Shown: piece by piece, positions 1 through 11,915 of the stretch | How the letters are laid out: every line of letters begins with the position of its first letter | Position numbering within the stretch: position 1 is the first letter of the stretch | Origin: Oryzias latipes | Lineage: Eukaryota > Chordata > Actinopteri > Beloniformes > Adrianichthyidae | Length of the DNA stretch: 64,000 nucleotides | Reading direction: 5' to 3' | NCBI RefSeq assembly: GCF_002234675.1 | Contig: NC_019875.2 | Span: 22,314,299 to 22,378,298 of the forward strand | The notes under the pieces: generated by a model | Database searches by the model: none | What the model was told of the DNA's origin: nothing | What the model saw: the letters and a program-made list of their open reading frames with translations, nothing else | Program-made: the position numbers and the translations under genes

Positions 1-1263
1 ATGTTCACTCACTGACTCTCTAAATGTGCGTACGTCTGGGTGTTTCTGCTAACGTAAATGTGCAACTACTTGGTGCTACCACTCACCAATACTCACGGCT
101 GCCTGGAAGTGCTTTCTGTTTTTCCTGCAGAAGCCTTGAAGGAGTCTTCTGTTGTTATGACTCCTAATCCAAGCCTCAAACTTCATCAGCACATTCCTAT
201 TAGGGCTCGAATTTCCCAGCAGTCTCTGTGCAGTTGACCTGACTTGAATTATTACAGTGTTACGTTATTTCCCACATTTCAGCCTAACTGGTGACAGACC
301 TAAGGTGCTAAAGAGTACATTTTTATACAGTCAACTTTGATTTCTGACCTGTCCTTAAAGATCAGTGTGAAAACTGTGAACTCCTATTAGTGTCTTCTTA
401 CAGCGAACAGTTTACTGAATGTTTGTAAATGATGTGGTGTGTCTGTCAAAGAATAGTGTTTGATAGATATTGACAGCATTAAAGTGTTTTGCATGGACCT
501 TTTGTTCTACTTTTGTGACGTCCTTCTTACATGTGACATTTCTGCCTAAAGCTGCAGGCACACGTTTGCAGAAGTGGGAGACTATCCAAATGTTTTTACT
601 CAAGTAAAAGTGGCATCACTTTTAGTAAAATAAAGAAATGATTGAAAAGGAGTTTAAATACTATATGTTCTAAAATAACGGCCTATCCTACTTTTTCTTT
701 GCCTGTTTTCTCGTGATGAAGACACTACTCTGTTATCATGAGAAACGTTTTTCCTTATGATAGAAGACCAAGTCCTGAATGACACACATTTATTCCAGCC
801 TGCCCCTCATGCATCATTCTGTACCAGCCTGACCCCCTTCATCTGATGTCTGTCTATTTTCAATTTCCTCCCAAAACTCTGGAAGAGCGAGAGGGAGACA
901 AAACAAAAAATATGTTAACCTACAGTATGTTTAGACATAAATAAAGGAAGACATTTTAATAAAAACTTGCAAATTTATTTACATTTTAACCTTATTTACA
1001 TTACTGATACTCTCATTTAGGTTTTGGTCAAAACTGAAGTGTAGAATGAATTGTACAAATAGACACAAAATACACAATTTAGCTCAATTAACAGGGGAAG
1101 AACTGATTACGTGCAAATCTATTCAACTAATAGTACATCCTAAGAAGAAAAAAATGTCTACAGATTACTTTTCAATTACAACCTAGATGAGTTTTCTTTT
1201 ACTTCTTATCCATCTGTTCAGATTTTTAAATGTAGAATAAAACAGATTGTTCATTAAGACATA
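1..1263. other. AT-rich intergenic DNA, nothing recognised
   Basis: No splice-supported exon, RNA gene or clear repeat was seen. Open frames are short and of low complexity. The stretch could be intergenic DNA or the far 3' region of a gene outside the window. Confidence 0.5.
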
Positions 1264-2877
1264 CAGTCAGGACCATAAATATTTGGACAGAAACACATTC
1301 TTTCTAATTTTGTTTCTGCACATTACCACACTGAATTTAAATAAAACAACTCAGATGCTATTGAAGTGCAGACTTTCAGCTTTTATTCCATGGGTTGAAC
1401 AAAAAGATTGCACAGAAATGTGAAAAACTACAGCATTTTTTAAACAAAGTAAAAAAGTACAATCCTTTCATTTGATGGGCTTGTAAGTAATTGGACAATT
1501 GACTTCCACACTATTGCATAGGCAGGTGTGGGCAATTCCCTTGTTATGTCATTATGAGTGAAGCAGATAAAAGGCCTGGAGTTGATTAGAGGACTCGTGC
1601 TTGCATTTTGAAGATTTTGCTGTGAACAGACAACATGCGGTCAAAGGAGCTCTCCATGCAGGTGAAAGGAGCCATCATTAAGCTGAGAAAACAGAAAAAA
1701 CCATGCGAGAAATTACTACAGTATCCTGAGAAACAAAGAAAGCAGTGGTGAACTCAGCAACGCGAAAAGACCTGGACGTCCATGGAAGACAAAAGTGGTG
1801 GATGATCGCACAATCATTATTACGGTGAAGAGGAACCCGTTCACAACAACCAACCAAGTAAACAACACTCTCCAGGAGGTAGGCGTATCAATGTCCAAGT
1901 CTACCATAAAAAGAAGACTGCATGAAAGTTGATACAGAGGGTACACTGCAAGATGCAAGCCACTCATAAGCCTCAAGAATAGGAAGGCTAGATTGGACTT
2001 CGCTAAAAAGCATCTAAAAAAGCCAGCACAGTTCTGGAAAAAACATTCTTTGGACAGATGATCTCTACCAGAATGGTGGCAAGAGAAAAGTATGGAGAAG
2101 GCGTGGAGAAGTTCATGATCCAAAGCACACTACATCATCAGTAAAACACTGTGGAGGCAGTGTGATGGCCTGGGCGTGCATGGCTGCTAGTGGCACTGGG
2201 ACACTAGTGTTTGTTGATGACGTGACACAGGACAGAAGCAGCCCAATGGATTCTGAGGTGTTCAGAGACATGCTGTCTGCGCAGATCCAGGTGAATGCAG
2301 CCAAACTGATTGGGCGGCGTTTCATAATACAGATGGACAACGACTCAAAACATGCAGCCAAAGCAACTCAGGAGTTTATTAAAGCAAAGAAGTGGAATAT
2401 TCTTGAATGGCCAAGTCGGTCACCTGATCTTAACCCAATTGAGCATGCATTTCACTTGTTGAAGACTAAACTTCAGATAGAAAGGCCCACAAACAAGCAG
2501 CAACTGAAAGCCGCTGCAGTAAAGGCAGAGCATTCAGAAGGAGGAAACCCAGCATCTGGTGATGTCCATGAGTTCAAGACTTCAGGCTGTCATTGCCAAC
2601 AAAGGGTTTTCAACCAAATATTAGTAATGACCATTAATTTTTCAGTTATTTCATTTGTCCAATTACTTACAAGCCTATGAAATGAAGGGATTGTGTTTAA
2701 AAAATGCTTCAGTTTTTCACATTTTTATGCAATCTTTTTGTTCAACCCATGGAATAAAAGCTAAAAGTCTGCACTTCAACGGCATCTGAGTTGTTTTATT
2801 TAAAATTCAGTGTGGTAAAGTACAGAAACTAAATTAGAACAAATGTGTCTCTGTCCAAATATGTATGGTCCTGACTG
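1264..2877 (+). mobile_element. Tc1/mariner DNA transposon with long inverted repeats
   Basis: The ends are perfect mirror images: CAGTCAGGACCATA at the left and its complement, with one mismatch region, at the right. Both are flanked by TA, the Tc1/mariner target duplication. A second pair of inverted motifs (TTGTAAGTAATTGGACAA near 1480 and its complement near 2655) shows the repeats are about 220-240 bp long, the IR/DR arrangement of fish Tc1 elements. Between them on the + strand lies a decayed Tc1-type transposase: an N-terminal start at 1635 (MRSKELSMQVKGAIIKL) soon meets an in-frame stop, and a longer C-terminal frame runs 2162-2680. It is probably immobile on its own but its ends are well kept. 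Confidence 0.93.
2162..2680 (+). pseudogene. Tc1 transposase, C-terminal DDE region (decayed)
   Basis: This open frame holds the second half of a Tc1-like DD34E transposase. The catalytic second aspartate lies in FIIQMDNDSKHAAK, and the terminal acidic residue in WPSRSPDLNPIEHAF, the near-universal Tc1 signature. The first residues (MAWACMAASGTGTLVFVD) match the strand after the first catalytic aspartate. The last part of the frame runs past the expected C-terminus into the right inverted repeat, so the natural end has been lost by frameshift. The N-terminal helix-turn-helix part lies upstream in broken frames. It is a dead copy of a plain DNA transposon. Confidence 0.85.
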
Positions 2878-3897
2878 TATGTGCAACTTTAGTTTTACTG
2901 ACTTAGGATATCGCCAGAAAAAAGAAAATCATACAAAAAAATCACTCATATAGATCTGCTTGATTATGTGAATTAAAAAAAATCACTATCTCTATTTTTT
3001 TTAAAAAAATGATATTCTGTGGTATGCTCTTTAACTCTGGTTACTGTTTCGGAACTCAAACTTTTAACCATGGATTCAAATATTCTTTAAAAACATTTCA
3101 CTTTGAAATTATCCCAAAATTAAAACTTGGATCAGCTTAGGTTTTCAATCGCAAAAATCTTTCTCATTCAAAAAAAAAATTCAAAGCCTTTTTGTTACTA
3201 GAAGCACTTCTTTGTTTCTTATGACAAACAACATTCATTATAAAAGTGCTTAAAACTGATTTGTGCTGGCTGTATTTGTATTTGTGGATGTGAAATGTCA
3301 CAATAAGGATTCATAAGTTTATTTAAAAAAATAATGCATTTATAATGAGTTATAAACTCAGTTTGTTGAATGATAACCAGGCAAGGTCAGATTATACCCA
3401 GACTTTCTTTCTGTTCCGCCAAATGTCAATGTGAAATTTGAACAAGTTTTCAAATGAATACTACAGCTGTTTGCCACTCTATTCACTGGGGGTGAAAAAA
3501 GGAAGAATGATGCTGTCCAATTGTGGAAAATGTACATGACTATGATTAGCAAACTAAAGGAAAAGTCAAAACGTTTAATTTTGCATGCAATAAAAGCACG
3601 ATGACAGAATTAACTTACATTCAGTTACTCACACCCTATCTGATAATTTTACAAAAGATGAACAAGCCAAATTATGCTTATTTTTTTCATGTTAATGGTT
3701 GTGCAGTTGATGGTATTTTGTTCTGACATAACCAATCCTATTGCTTAGGTCTGACATACCACAAATGCAGTACTTTTTGTTTCATAGATGCAATACTATT
3801 TCAACTTTGACCTGCTTGGTTTTGCAATATTGTTCTAAAAACTCTTTTTTGAATTAATACCAAAATATGTTTAAAAAGCTAATTTACCTGCTGTTTG
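2878..3897. other. AT-rich intergenic DNA, nothing recognised
   Basis: The sequence is dominated by A/T homopolymer runs. No coding exon, RNA gene or recognisable repeat boundary was seen. Confidence 0.5.
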
Positions 3898-4236
3898 TCA
3901 TTCATTCATTCATCTTTTAAACCCGTTTTAAACCCCGTCCCTTTCCAGGTCACGGGGCTGCTCGAGCCTATCCCGGCCATACACCCTGGACAGGTTGCCA
4001 GTCTGTCGCAGGGCCACAGATCACACAACCATGCACAGTCACAATCCCATTTAGGGACAATTAGAGTAACCAATTAAGCATGTTTTGGACAGGAGGAAGC
4101 CGAAGTCCCCGGAAACCCACGCATGCACGAGGAGAACATGCAAACTCCACACAGAAAGGTTCCCCAGTTTCAGGTCCTCCAGCCGGGACTTGAACTGAGG
4201 GCCTTCTTGCTGTGACCACCGCGCTACCGTGCAGCT
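3898..4236 (+). repeat. Common teleost interspersed repeat (SINE-like)
   Basis: The text follows a very familiar fish repeat: a block around TCACGGGGCTG, then TGGACAGGTTGCCAGTCTGT, then the AGGAGGAAGCCG, GAGAACATGCAAACTCCACA and CGCGCTACCGTGCAGC blocks. I recognise the consensus but cannot assign its Repbase class with certainty. A shorter relative lies near 21,320-21,405. It is not protein coding. Confidence 0.75.
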
Positions 4237-4419
4237 GTTTGTGAATTAAATACAATTTCAAATTTACTGGAAATGTTTTTTGTCTTTTTTTGAAACTAGA
4301 ATTCACATTATAGTTGGTGATGCCACAGTTGTAAAGGAGAACATTTTTGGGCATTTCATGTCATAATCGTTGCTGTCCCCTGATCTAAATAAAAAATTAC
4401 TCCGAAATGCAGCTTGAAT

Positions 4420-4621
4420 TTAACCCTTGTGCTATCCTAGGCACTTTAACATTGGGAGTTGGGTCATCTAGACCCACTAGACAGTGCACTGAACCTTTTT
4501 TCTTCAATGATTTGTGATCTTCACTGGTGTCCATGGATTACATGAAATCCTCTTCACCTTTACCATGATAGTGATAACACGTCAATGTAAGGGTGGGGTC
4601 ATAGGATAGCACAAGGGTTAA
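4420..4621. mobile_element. piggyBac-type MITE, copy 1 (TTAA target site)
   Basis: Terminal inverted repeats CCCTTGTGCTATCCTA and AGGATAGCACAAGGG are flanked on both sides by TTAA, the target site of piggyBac-superfamily elements. The internal 160 bp has no coding capacity. A second copy lies at 26,392-26,611. The superfamily is inferred from the TTAA flank and the CCC start. The direct evidence is the perfect ends and the second copy. Confidence 0.88.
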
Positions 4622-4624
4622 ATT

Positions 4625-4697
4625 GTCCTCCATCATGAAAAAAATGCTACAAGAAAATGTTAGAAACACAATTTTCATCCGAGTGGGTCTTTAAACA
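4625..4697 (+). repeat. Right-end fragment of the TTTAAAGACCC non-autonomous family
   Basis: The stretch contains TCCTCCATCATG and ends in TTTTCATCCGAGTGGGTCTT, matching the right end of the element at 49,150-49,785 and, less closely, 7602-8068. It abuts the piggyBac-type MITE on its left. Confidence 0.65.
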
Positions 4698-5039
4698 AAA
4701 CATTTTTTTTCATTTATTATTAGATACACAGTCTAATTTAATTTTAAATGCTTACTTTAACTTCTCATTCTGGCTTTAACCTTATGGCCATTCTAGGATT
4801 TTTTTTTTTATTTAAACATAGATTTATAACTGTAATTTGATTATTTGTTTTTACTTTATATTTTTTTTAAAAAAAGAAGAAGCCACAATTGGGTTTTCCT
4901 TGATTGCAGAAAACAGCGCGTGGGGGTGTTGCCTAGGTAACAGCTTGCCGTTACGGAGTACGTCTTTTCCTCGTAAGATTTTGAAATCTCCGTGGAAGCC
5001 ACAGATAAACTACAAGGTGGAGGTGTTTCCTGTCTTTTT

Positions 5040-5480
5040 TCTCTGGTCGTGAGCTTGAATCGGCTCTGCCCTCTACCGTCTGACTGGGGCACCAGAGAAC
5101 AATGGACGCGCCTGTCACAAGTGTCGTAGTCCCGGCGGTTTGAACGACGGAGAACGGAGAGATCCTGTGAACCCGCCGCGCGGGGTTTGTTGGAGCCACC
5201 GGAGGAGCAGCTTTTGCAGAGGAGAGATATTCTGTCTTCAAAAAGCCCCAGAGACAGAGGAGAAGTGAGTTTCCGAGAAAGAAACCCAAAGCTTTCCTTT
5301 CGGTTCACCTTTTCGTCACCTTTTGTGCGCCTTTTTTACCAAATTGACGTGCGGACGCAAGAAGATCAAGAAGAAGCTGCGTGTTGGAAAATACCAACAA
5401 AACAAACAAAAAAAAATGTGCAGGTGAATTGAATCATTTACTCAACGTTTCCGCAATCTTGGGCGTGTCGGTGCGCAGGT
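5040..5480 (+). promoter_or_regulatory. Probable semaphorin promoter and first non-coding exon region
   Basis: This is the only GC- and CpG-enriched patch upstream of the semaphorin coding exons (for example CCCGCCGCGCGGGG near 5170). It lies about 1 kb before the first coding exon, where a non-coding first exon would be expected. A possible donor is the GTGAAT after ATGTGCAG near 5424. The transcription start cannot be placed from sequence alone. Confidence 0.4.
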
Positions 5481-6253
5481 AACTTAAAGTTTTGTTTTTT
5501 TAATCGGTCATGATATAGTTAGAAACGATTTTTGTCAACTCTTTGAATTAAAAAAAGCACGTTTTTAATATTTCTTTAATAGTGTTTGGTGTAACACAGC
5601 ACAGCTACGGTTAAAAAAAGGGGAGAAGATTAAACGCTCGTCGTTATTTCCTGTATATATAATACGTTGCAGATATTTCAACACATCTAGTTGGCACAGC
5701 AGGGCAGATTTTATTGCCTCTGCTGCTGCTGCTTCGTTCGTCATATAAGGTTGAGTGGAGCTGCCTTGGGCTGTCAAACCTGCAGTCTCTGGCATGCCCC
5801 AGCTCATCTCCTGCATGTCCCTGTGCTGATTCTGGCCTCCCTCAGCTGTGCATTTATCTGGAGGGTTTTGGGTTTTTTTAAAGTAAGATTTGTTCTTGTG
5901 ACAGCGCGATTGCAAAAAGTTGGAGCTTTTTTTTTTCTCCTCTGCATCTTTGCCAGAGTTCTCAGTAAATCTCTCTTTGTGTGTTGGAGCTGACATCCCT
6001 GCACCCTGCTGAATGCTTTTCATGGACCTGCATTACCATCACTATGGCTCTGACAGAATTACTGCGGCGCTGACTTTAGCTCCCTCCAGCACTTCTGGCA
6101 ATTCCTTTACTGTTTTTATTATGTACTTTTCCTGCCACTGTTTCTCCTGGTGCAATCCTTTTTTGGGGGGGAAATTTCCTGTGTTATCTGCCTTTTCCCT
6201 CTCCGTTCTTATTGTTTTTTTTTGTTTCTCAGGTCTGTGCCATCCATCCCGTC

Positions 6254-6328
6254 ATGGACAGCCTGCTGAGTCGGGCCAGTAAATGGGGCCAGTGCTCTAC
6301 TGACAGAACAGACCTCATCCCGTCATAG
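6254..6328 (+). CDS. Upstream ORF 1 in semaphorin 5' leader
   Basis: An ATG-started frame of 24 codons plus TAG lies between a likely acceptor (CTCAG at about 6232) and the semaphorin start codon. A second short frame (6329-6388) begins directly after its stop. If the leader exon is as I infer, both would lie upstream of the main start and could lower its translation. There is no evidence that the peptides themselves matter. Confidence 0.3.
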   Translation: MDSLLSRASKWGQCSTDRTDLIPS

Positions 6329-6416
6329 ATGTTGCATGCTGCCCTTTATTCCTGTATGAGTGACTGTGTGGGAAACACTAGAGCCTAAATTTCTCTTTTG
6401 GATGAACAAAGGAGCC

Positions 6417-9400
6417 ATGCATCCGCTGCTGTCCCTCTGTGTCTTTTCGCTGCTGCTCCCGACAGTAGCACTTGAAGAGGACTTGCCTCCCATCAGCCGT
6501 CCACGCAGATTCGTCCCCTATGATGGTGAGTGCTGCTGTTTTTTTCTTCTGTCACCAAAAATCGAGGATGATTTCTGAGATGTCCATCTAAATCCTGTTC
6601 TGTAGGCAACAATGTCCTCCTGTTTCAAGAGGAGGGAGTGTTCAACTACTCCACCATGCTTGTGAGAGAAGACCTAAACTTATTGGTGGTGGGTTCCAGG
6701 GAGGCAGTGTTCGCTCTTGACCTCAAAAATGTCTCCAAGAAACACGCCTCAGTAAGAACACTCTTATTTTAAAGATCATTTAAGGCATTCTTTTATCGTT
6801 TCTGCACAGCAGTATCAAGCCAGACTGTGTCTTCAAGCTGCAGTTCTTACATTTTTGTTCAGGGTTATATTGGGGGAACTAGGTGGGTGGAGGTATGAAA
6901 CTGGTGAGGGAGGGGGGCCAACTGTGTGTGATTGTCCTGTGTTTTCTGTTTCTGTATATTTTACGAATATTTTATTTGCTTTTATATAAAGCGCTTTGTG
7001 TTTCCAACTGGAATGAAAGGCGCTATACAAAAAAATAATGTCTGAGTTAGAGTTTATTCATGACGAAATGGTTTCCTATGCAGAGCAGACCGAAGTGGAG
7101 CTCTCTGCTTGAACTGGGAAGTCGTACTTTTTTCAAGTTTCAGTTGTTCCGAATTAGAAATTAACAGTTGTGTGCTCAAGTTTTATTTAAAGCTGCAGTT
7201 ATATCCTCTTTATAAGCACAGTAAGAGTTTGTTTTTACTGGTAGAGTTAAATTTGCTAGTTAAAGCAGATCTGGTCAGCTGTGGTCTTTTTTAAGAGTGT
7301 GTCTCACAAAATAACAGTAGTATAAAAAATAGTGGAAATGTTGAATAAAAAATGTATTCTGTATTTTGATCAATGCAAGGTTTACTTAGTTTTTGATTTT
7401 TAGTTTGGCTGATGAAGACTGATCTTGCCTTTTATTTTACACATTGAGGCAAAACTAAAATTCTAACGTAATGTATTTATATTTTCTAACAGCTTGGGAC
7501 ATCATAAATATTACTAATTAGTGATACAGACTTGTGATTGACAAAATTACTGCAAACATGTTTGAATATTGTCCCCTATTGAGGAGTGTTCAGATAGACT
7601 GTTTAAAGACCCCCTCTGACCATCTTTGATCTATTGTAAAAGCATTCCCAGTGGTCTTTTTATTATAATTATGTTTTTCGCCAAAACCAAAAAACGGTTG
7701 TTTTTTGAGGACATACTTTCTTCAGAGCAGCAGTACTTCATTAGAAAATTTGCCTCAGCGTTGTGGCCAGGACCGTTGTTGCAGTTAACCCGCCCCTACT
7801 TCCCATCATCCATCTGTTTACACTGTCTCCCACTAGCTTACTGCCTGTCCCAACCCCAACCTAACATTAACGGTGCAACAGAAATGATGACCAATAACGG
7901 AGCTATCTAGCTAGATACCACGTCAGAGAAGGAAAACAAAAACGTACATGGATCTGGTCGTCTACAAGAGGATACATCAGAATGGAGGGGAGCAGCATTA
8001 TCAGAAAAATGTCACAAGAGCATGTTAAAAACACCAAAAAGACAATTTCCATCGGAGTGGGTCTTTAAGAAAAGTCAGCTAACTGAAGTTAGAGCTCCAG
8101 CAGTGGTAGACGTAAGACAAAAGTCTTAGTTATAATTTACCATAACAGTTTGTTTATTTTTTTTAGGTTAACTGGAAAGTCCCCTTAAAAAAGGTGAATG
8201 AGTGTAAAAACAAAGGAAAAAATCCAGAGGTTGGTCTTTGCTCTAATGCACTTTTTTGGGGTCAATTCAATTCTGGTTTGACCTATAAAAATCAATTGAA
8301 TTAATAATTTTTCTTTTCTTCAGACGGAGTGTAAAAACTACATCAGAGTCCTGCACAAAAAGAACAATGGCAAAATGTATGTTTGTGGAACCAACGCTTT
8401 TGATCCGGAATGTGACTTACTGGTGAGGCACATGTAATTTCTCTGTAAGTTCTTTTGAAAATCATCATCACCGGAGAAGCAGATTTTAAATGCTCTTGAT
8501 TGGTTTAGTCTTACACAAATGGAACTCTTACTTTGGCGGGGACTGGAGAGGATGGCAAAACCAAATGTCCATTTGATCCTTACCAGAAACATGCCTCCCT
8601 CATGGTTGGTGAGTGTCTGTGTTTAACGATGGAACATTTTGAAGGATCTCAACATTTTCCACATGTTCTAATGCCAAGTCTTGTGTTCTTCCAGATGACA
8701 GTCTGTATTCAGCCACTTCAGTAAACTTCCTGGGTACTGAACCCATCTTTGCTCGCAGCTCACCTCCAATGCGCACAGAATTCACAAACTTTTGGCTTAA
8801 CGGTAAGATGCAACTTCGCCAATGCTCATAAGAATGGTTGAAGCCAAGCAAACATATTTTTTTTCCCCTCTTCTTCCAGAACCCAGTTTTGTATCCATGG
8901 CTCAGATACCAGAAAGTAAAGGGAGCAAGGAGGGAGATGATGATAAGGTATACCTATTCTTCCGTGAGATAGCTGTGGAGTTCGATTACCAGAACAAAAT
9001 GGTGGTTTCTCGCGTGGCCCGTGTGTGCAAGGTAATGTCCCTTTAGCTGATTCTGTTCTTTTTGCTACTAACTTATGCATCCAGCTCATCTTTTAAGTTT
9101 TTTGTATCGTCCTTGCATCCATTGCTCTTCAAATCCATGCAGGGAGATATTGGAGGTGAGAGAACTTTACAAAAGAAGTGGACATCTTTCTTGAAGACCA
9201 GAATTGATTGTCCCGTGTTGGAGCTCCAGCTGCCGTACCTCATCCAGGACACATACCTCTGGTGTGACCCAATGCAGGACTGGAAGGGCTGCATCTTCTA
9301 TGCTGTTTTCACTCCACAGATGTATGTTTAGAACTGTTTGTTTTGGAAGGAACCTATTACGTCAGAAAGCTAACACTTGTTTTGTGTGTGTGTGTAGTAG

Positions 9401-11915
9401 AGGTACATCGGATCTTTCTGCAGTGTGTGCGTATAAGGTGTCTGAGATGAGCAAGGTGTTTTCAGAGGGCAAGTACAAAAGCCCCGTCCCCATCGAAACA
9501 TCTTTTATCAAGTGGGTAACGTTTAGCGGTGAAGTTCCGTTCCCTCGGCCTGGAGCTGTAAGTCTACCTGTACTCTTGCTTTTATGTGAAAGTATAAAGA
9601 TCGAACAACATTAACTTCTTTTATAACCTGACGGCCTTTCGTACCCTCTCCTTCCTTGCCAGTGTATAAACGATGAAGCTCGTAAACATGACATAACAAA
9701 CACCATGCTTCTGCCAGACCGGACGCTTCAATTCGTCAAAGAGAAGCCGCTCATGGACGAGGCTATCCAGCCAATCGGAGGCAGACCTGTACTCGTAGGG
9801 AAGGGGGCTCCTTTCACACGTATCGTAGTCAGCCAAGTGCAACCTGCTGATGAAGAACCGTACCATGTCATGTTCATAGGCACAGGTAAATGGGAATTAC
9901 TTTATCCTCTGAAAAAAATGCTTGGTGGAATTCTTAGGGTTGTTTTTTTAAAAAGTGGCTATCTAAATGCAATTTTCATAATACGTGCGGCCAGTGCTGA
10001 ACTGTTTTCTTGGCTGCAAGGACCTTGAGGAAGGGGTTGTTCGTTAGTACGTGCGAATAACATCAGCCGTAATGTAAATTCTGAATTTAGGATCTTGTAT
10101 TTGTAGAATTCATGTCAGTTTTGTGGGATTGTAGTGGACTGTGAATGTGTATTCCATTAAAGTGACCGGTCACTGTGTTCATATGGAACTGTAATTTGCT
10201 TTTTGTTTTTTTAACAAAAGAGGCTGGCACCCTGCTGAAAGCTGTCAACTACAATGAAGAGGCCTTCATCATTGAGGAAGTAAAACTCTTCGAGCAGTCT
10301 GGACCAATCAAAATCCTCAAGACTTTTAAAGATAAGGTGACTTAAATTAAACTGATGGACTCTAAACGTGTGTTTTAACTTTTTTTAAAACAAACACTTT
10401 GACACAAATCTTTTTTTTTTGTTTGTGTATGTTTGTGCACACTCAGCTTTATGCCGGCTCTGATTTTGGAGTAGTGCAGATATCACCCGCTAACTGTGAA
10501 AGGTCGGCGACTTGTGAGGACTGTGTTCTCGCCAGAGATCCATACTGTGGCTGGGACGGTACTGATGGGAAATGTGTTTCCTTTTCTGACTCAAAAAGGT
10601 AAGCAGCTGTTTCTGTAAAGACATGTCCGCTAAATGTTTTATACAAGTTATCTTTTATAATCCCATATTTCCAGATTTCCTTTTTGCTGCAACTGTTACT
10701 TCCTGTAATTTGATAGATTAAATTATAGAATGACTGTGCAAGCAGCTGTCTGGTGCAAACTGTTGCTCCTTGTGTTTTTTTTTTTTTTTGCTGCAACTGT
10801 TATATCCTGTTAAAGGTTTCTAGGTTAGGTGCTCAATATTTAAGACCCACTCTGATAAAAAAAAAACGTGTTTTGGGTGTTTTTAACAGGTTCTTGTGGC
10901 ATTTTTCTGATTATGGAGGACATACATTAAAAAGTTAGCTTAAAAATGCATTTCAGAGTTTGTTTGTTTTTACCAAATTGTGGTAAATCAGGAATTGTTT
11001 TAAAAAAATGTGACAACTAAGCAAGATGCTTTGTGTAACAGAGAGCTGCAGGAAGTGACTTAATACAGAGAAGAGCACATGAGAAGAGTTGTGGTTGAAA
11101 GCAATCGAGCAATATTAAAGTAAGATTTAATCTTCTCTTTAGAAAACTTATCCAGAGTTTGAAAGAAGGAAATGCCTCTCAGTGCCCAAAAATGGGTAAG
11201 TTTTTATTCGACCTGAGCAGTTTGATCCTTGTCTTCAATGTGGATTGTCAAATTCTTGAGGTGTGTTTTTTGTTTTTGAACAGACCCTAAAAAGCCTGTC
11301 GAACTGTTCATAATGCAAGGCGGGAACATGAGGCTTGATTGCCGATCAGCTACTCAGCTAGCAGAAGTCCACTGGGAAAAGGAACGCCTGGCCCTTTCAC
11401 CTTCTGCCCATTTTCACCTTTTAGAAGATGCGCTGCTCATTCTCAACGCTTCAGAGACTGAAAGTGGGCACTATCGTTGTATCACTGTGGAGAAGTCCAA
11501 AACTAGCATTCATTACTCCACTGTGATTGAATACCAAGTCCAGATATACTTACCACGTTCTGAAATCAATCCCCTAGCCCAGACCAGTGGTCCATCTGTA
11601 ACTGGGCTTCAAACTACTCTTGCCTTCTTTGTGATTGCTTTTCTTGCCCTTTTGGCCTGGAACTTCTATAAAAGTCACATACCTTTGCCTTGCAACACCA
11701 AAAAGAAGAATGTGGAACCCCAGCAGAACCAAGACCAGGAGGCGCCGGCAGCAGCAGCTGTGGAGAAGAAGCCTCTGATGTCCGAACCTCAGAACAACAC
11801 CAGCAACAACAATCACGCCGCTGCGGTGAACGCACGCAGCGATGCAGACGAGGAGGCTGCTCCCAAACCTCGCCTTTCAACTTTGCAGTTCATTGACGAT
11901 GAATCAGAAGCTTAG
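6417..11915 (+). CDS. Class 4 semaphorin, transmembrane (probably Sema4E)
   Basis: Single-pass membrane semaphorin; the family signals through plexins in axon guidance and cell migration. Coding exons: 6417-6525, 6606-6751, 8167-8229, 8324-8422, 8509-8608, 8695-8802, 8880-9031, 9143-9321, 9398-9557, 9663-9885, 10221-10336, 10447-10598, 11143-11195, 11284-11915. The sum is 2292 nt, 763 aa, and all phases agree. Residues 1-18 form a signal peptide ([18 protein letters not shown]). The sema domain covers about 30-490 and includes the CPFDP motif. A PSI domain follows (about 490-540) with [15 protein letters not shown]. One Ig-like domain has Cys573, Trp584 and Cys619 (SGHYRC). The membrane helix is about 662-682, and a short basic then acidic tail ends DDESEA. 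An in-frame ATG at 6402 is an alternative start. Class 4 is firm from this domain order. Subtype E is inferred from length, a 4D-like PSI, and mammals lacking a class 4 gene in the matching region. Confidence 0.92.
6970..7037 (+). repeat. LINE (L2/CR1-type) 3' tail fragment
   Basis: The stretch has the hairpin-like 3' end typical of L2-type LINEs: AAAGCGCTTTGTG, then AAAGGCGCTATACAAA. No coding part is attached. It lies in semaphorin intron 2, and a similar tail occurs at 51,545-51,605. Confidence 0.6.
7602..8068 (+). mobile_element. Non-autonomous element, TTTAAAGACCC family, full-length copy
   Basis: The ends are imperfect inverted repeats: TTTAAAGACCCCCTCTGA at the left and TCGGAGTGGGTCTTTAA at the right. 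The 470-bp body has no coding capacity. The same body occurs at 49,150-49,785 (+) and, reversed, at 19,400-19,795, 40,800-41,190 and 46,790-47,219, with short fragments at 4625, 10,838 and 21,592. This copy lies in semaphorin intron 2, just before exon 3. The ends resemble a DNA-transposon MITE, but the superfamily is not clear. Confidence 0.8.
10838..10935 (-). repeat. End fragment of the TTTAAAGACCC family
   Basis: The stretch starts TTAAGACCCACTCTGAT and continues with a TTCTTGTGGCATTTTTCTGA block, the reverse complement of the right end seen at 7985-8068. It is in the semaphorin intron after the PSI exon. Confidence 0.6.

Noticed and set aside
5565-6023. 152-codon minus-strand frame upstream of the semaphorin
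   Set aside because: No recognisable domain; it lies in the semaphorin's first intron and has Lys/Gln-rich composition from T-rich + strand text.
9384-9397. Short GT repeat in a semaphorin intron as a microsatellite
   Set aside because: Only a few units, forming the polypyrimidine-poor lead to an acceptor; too short to list.
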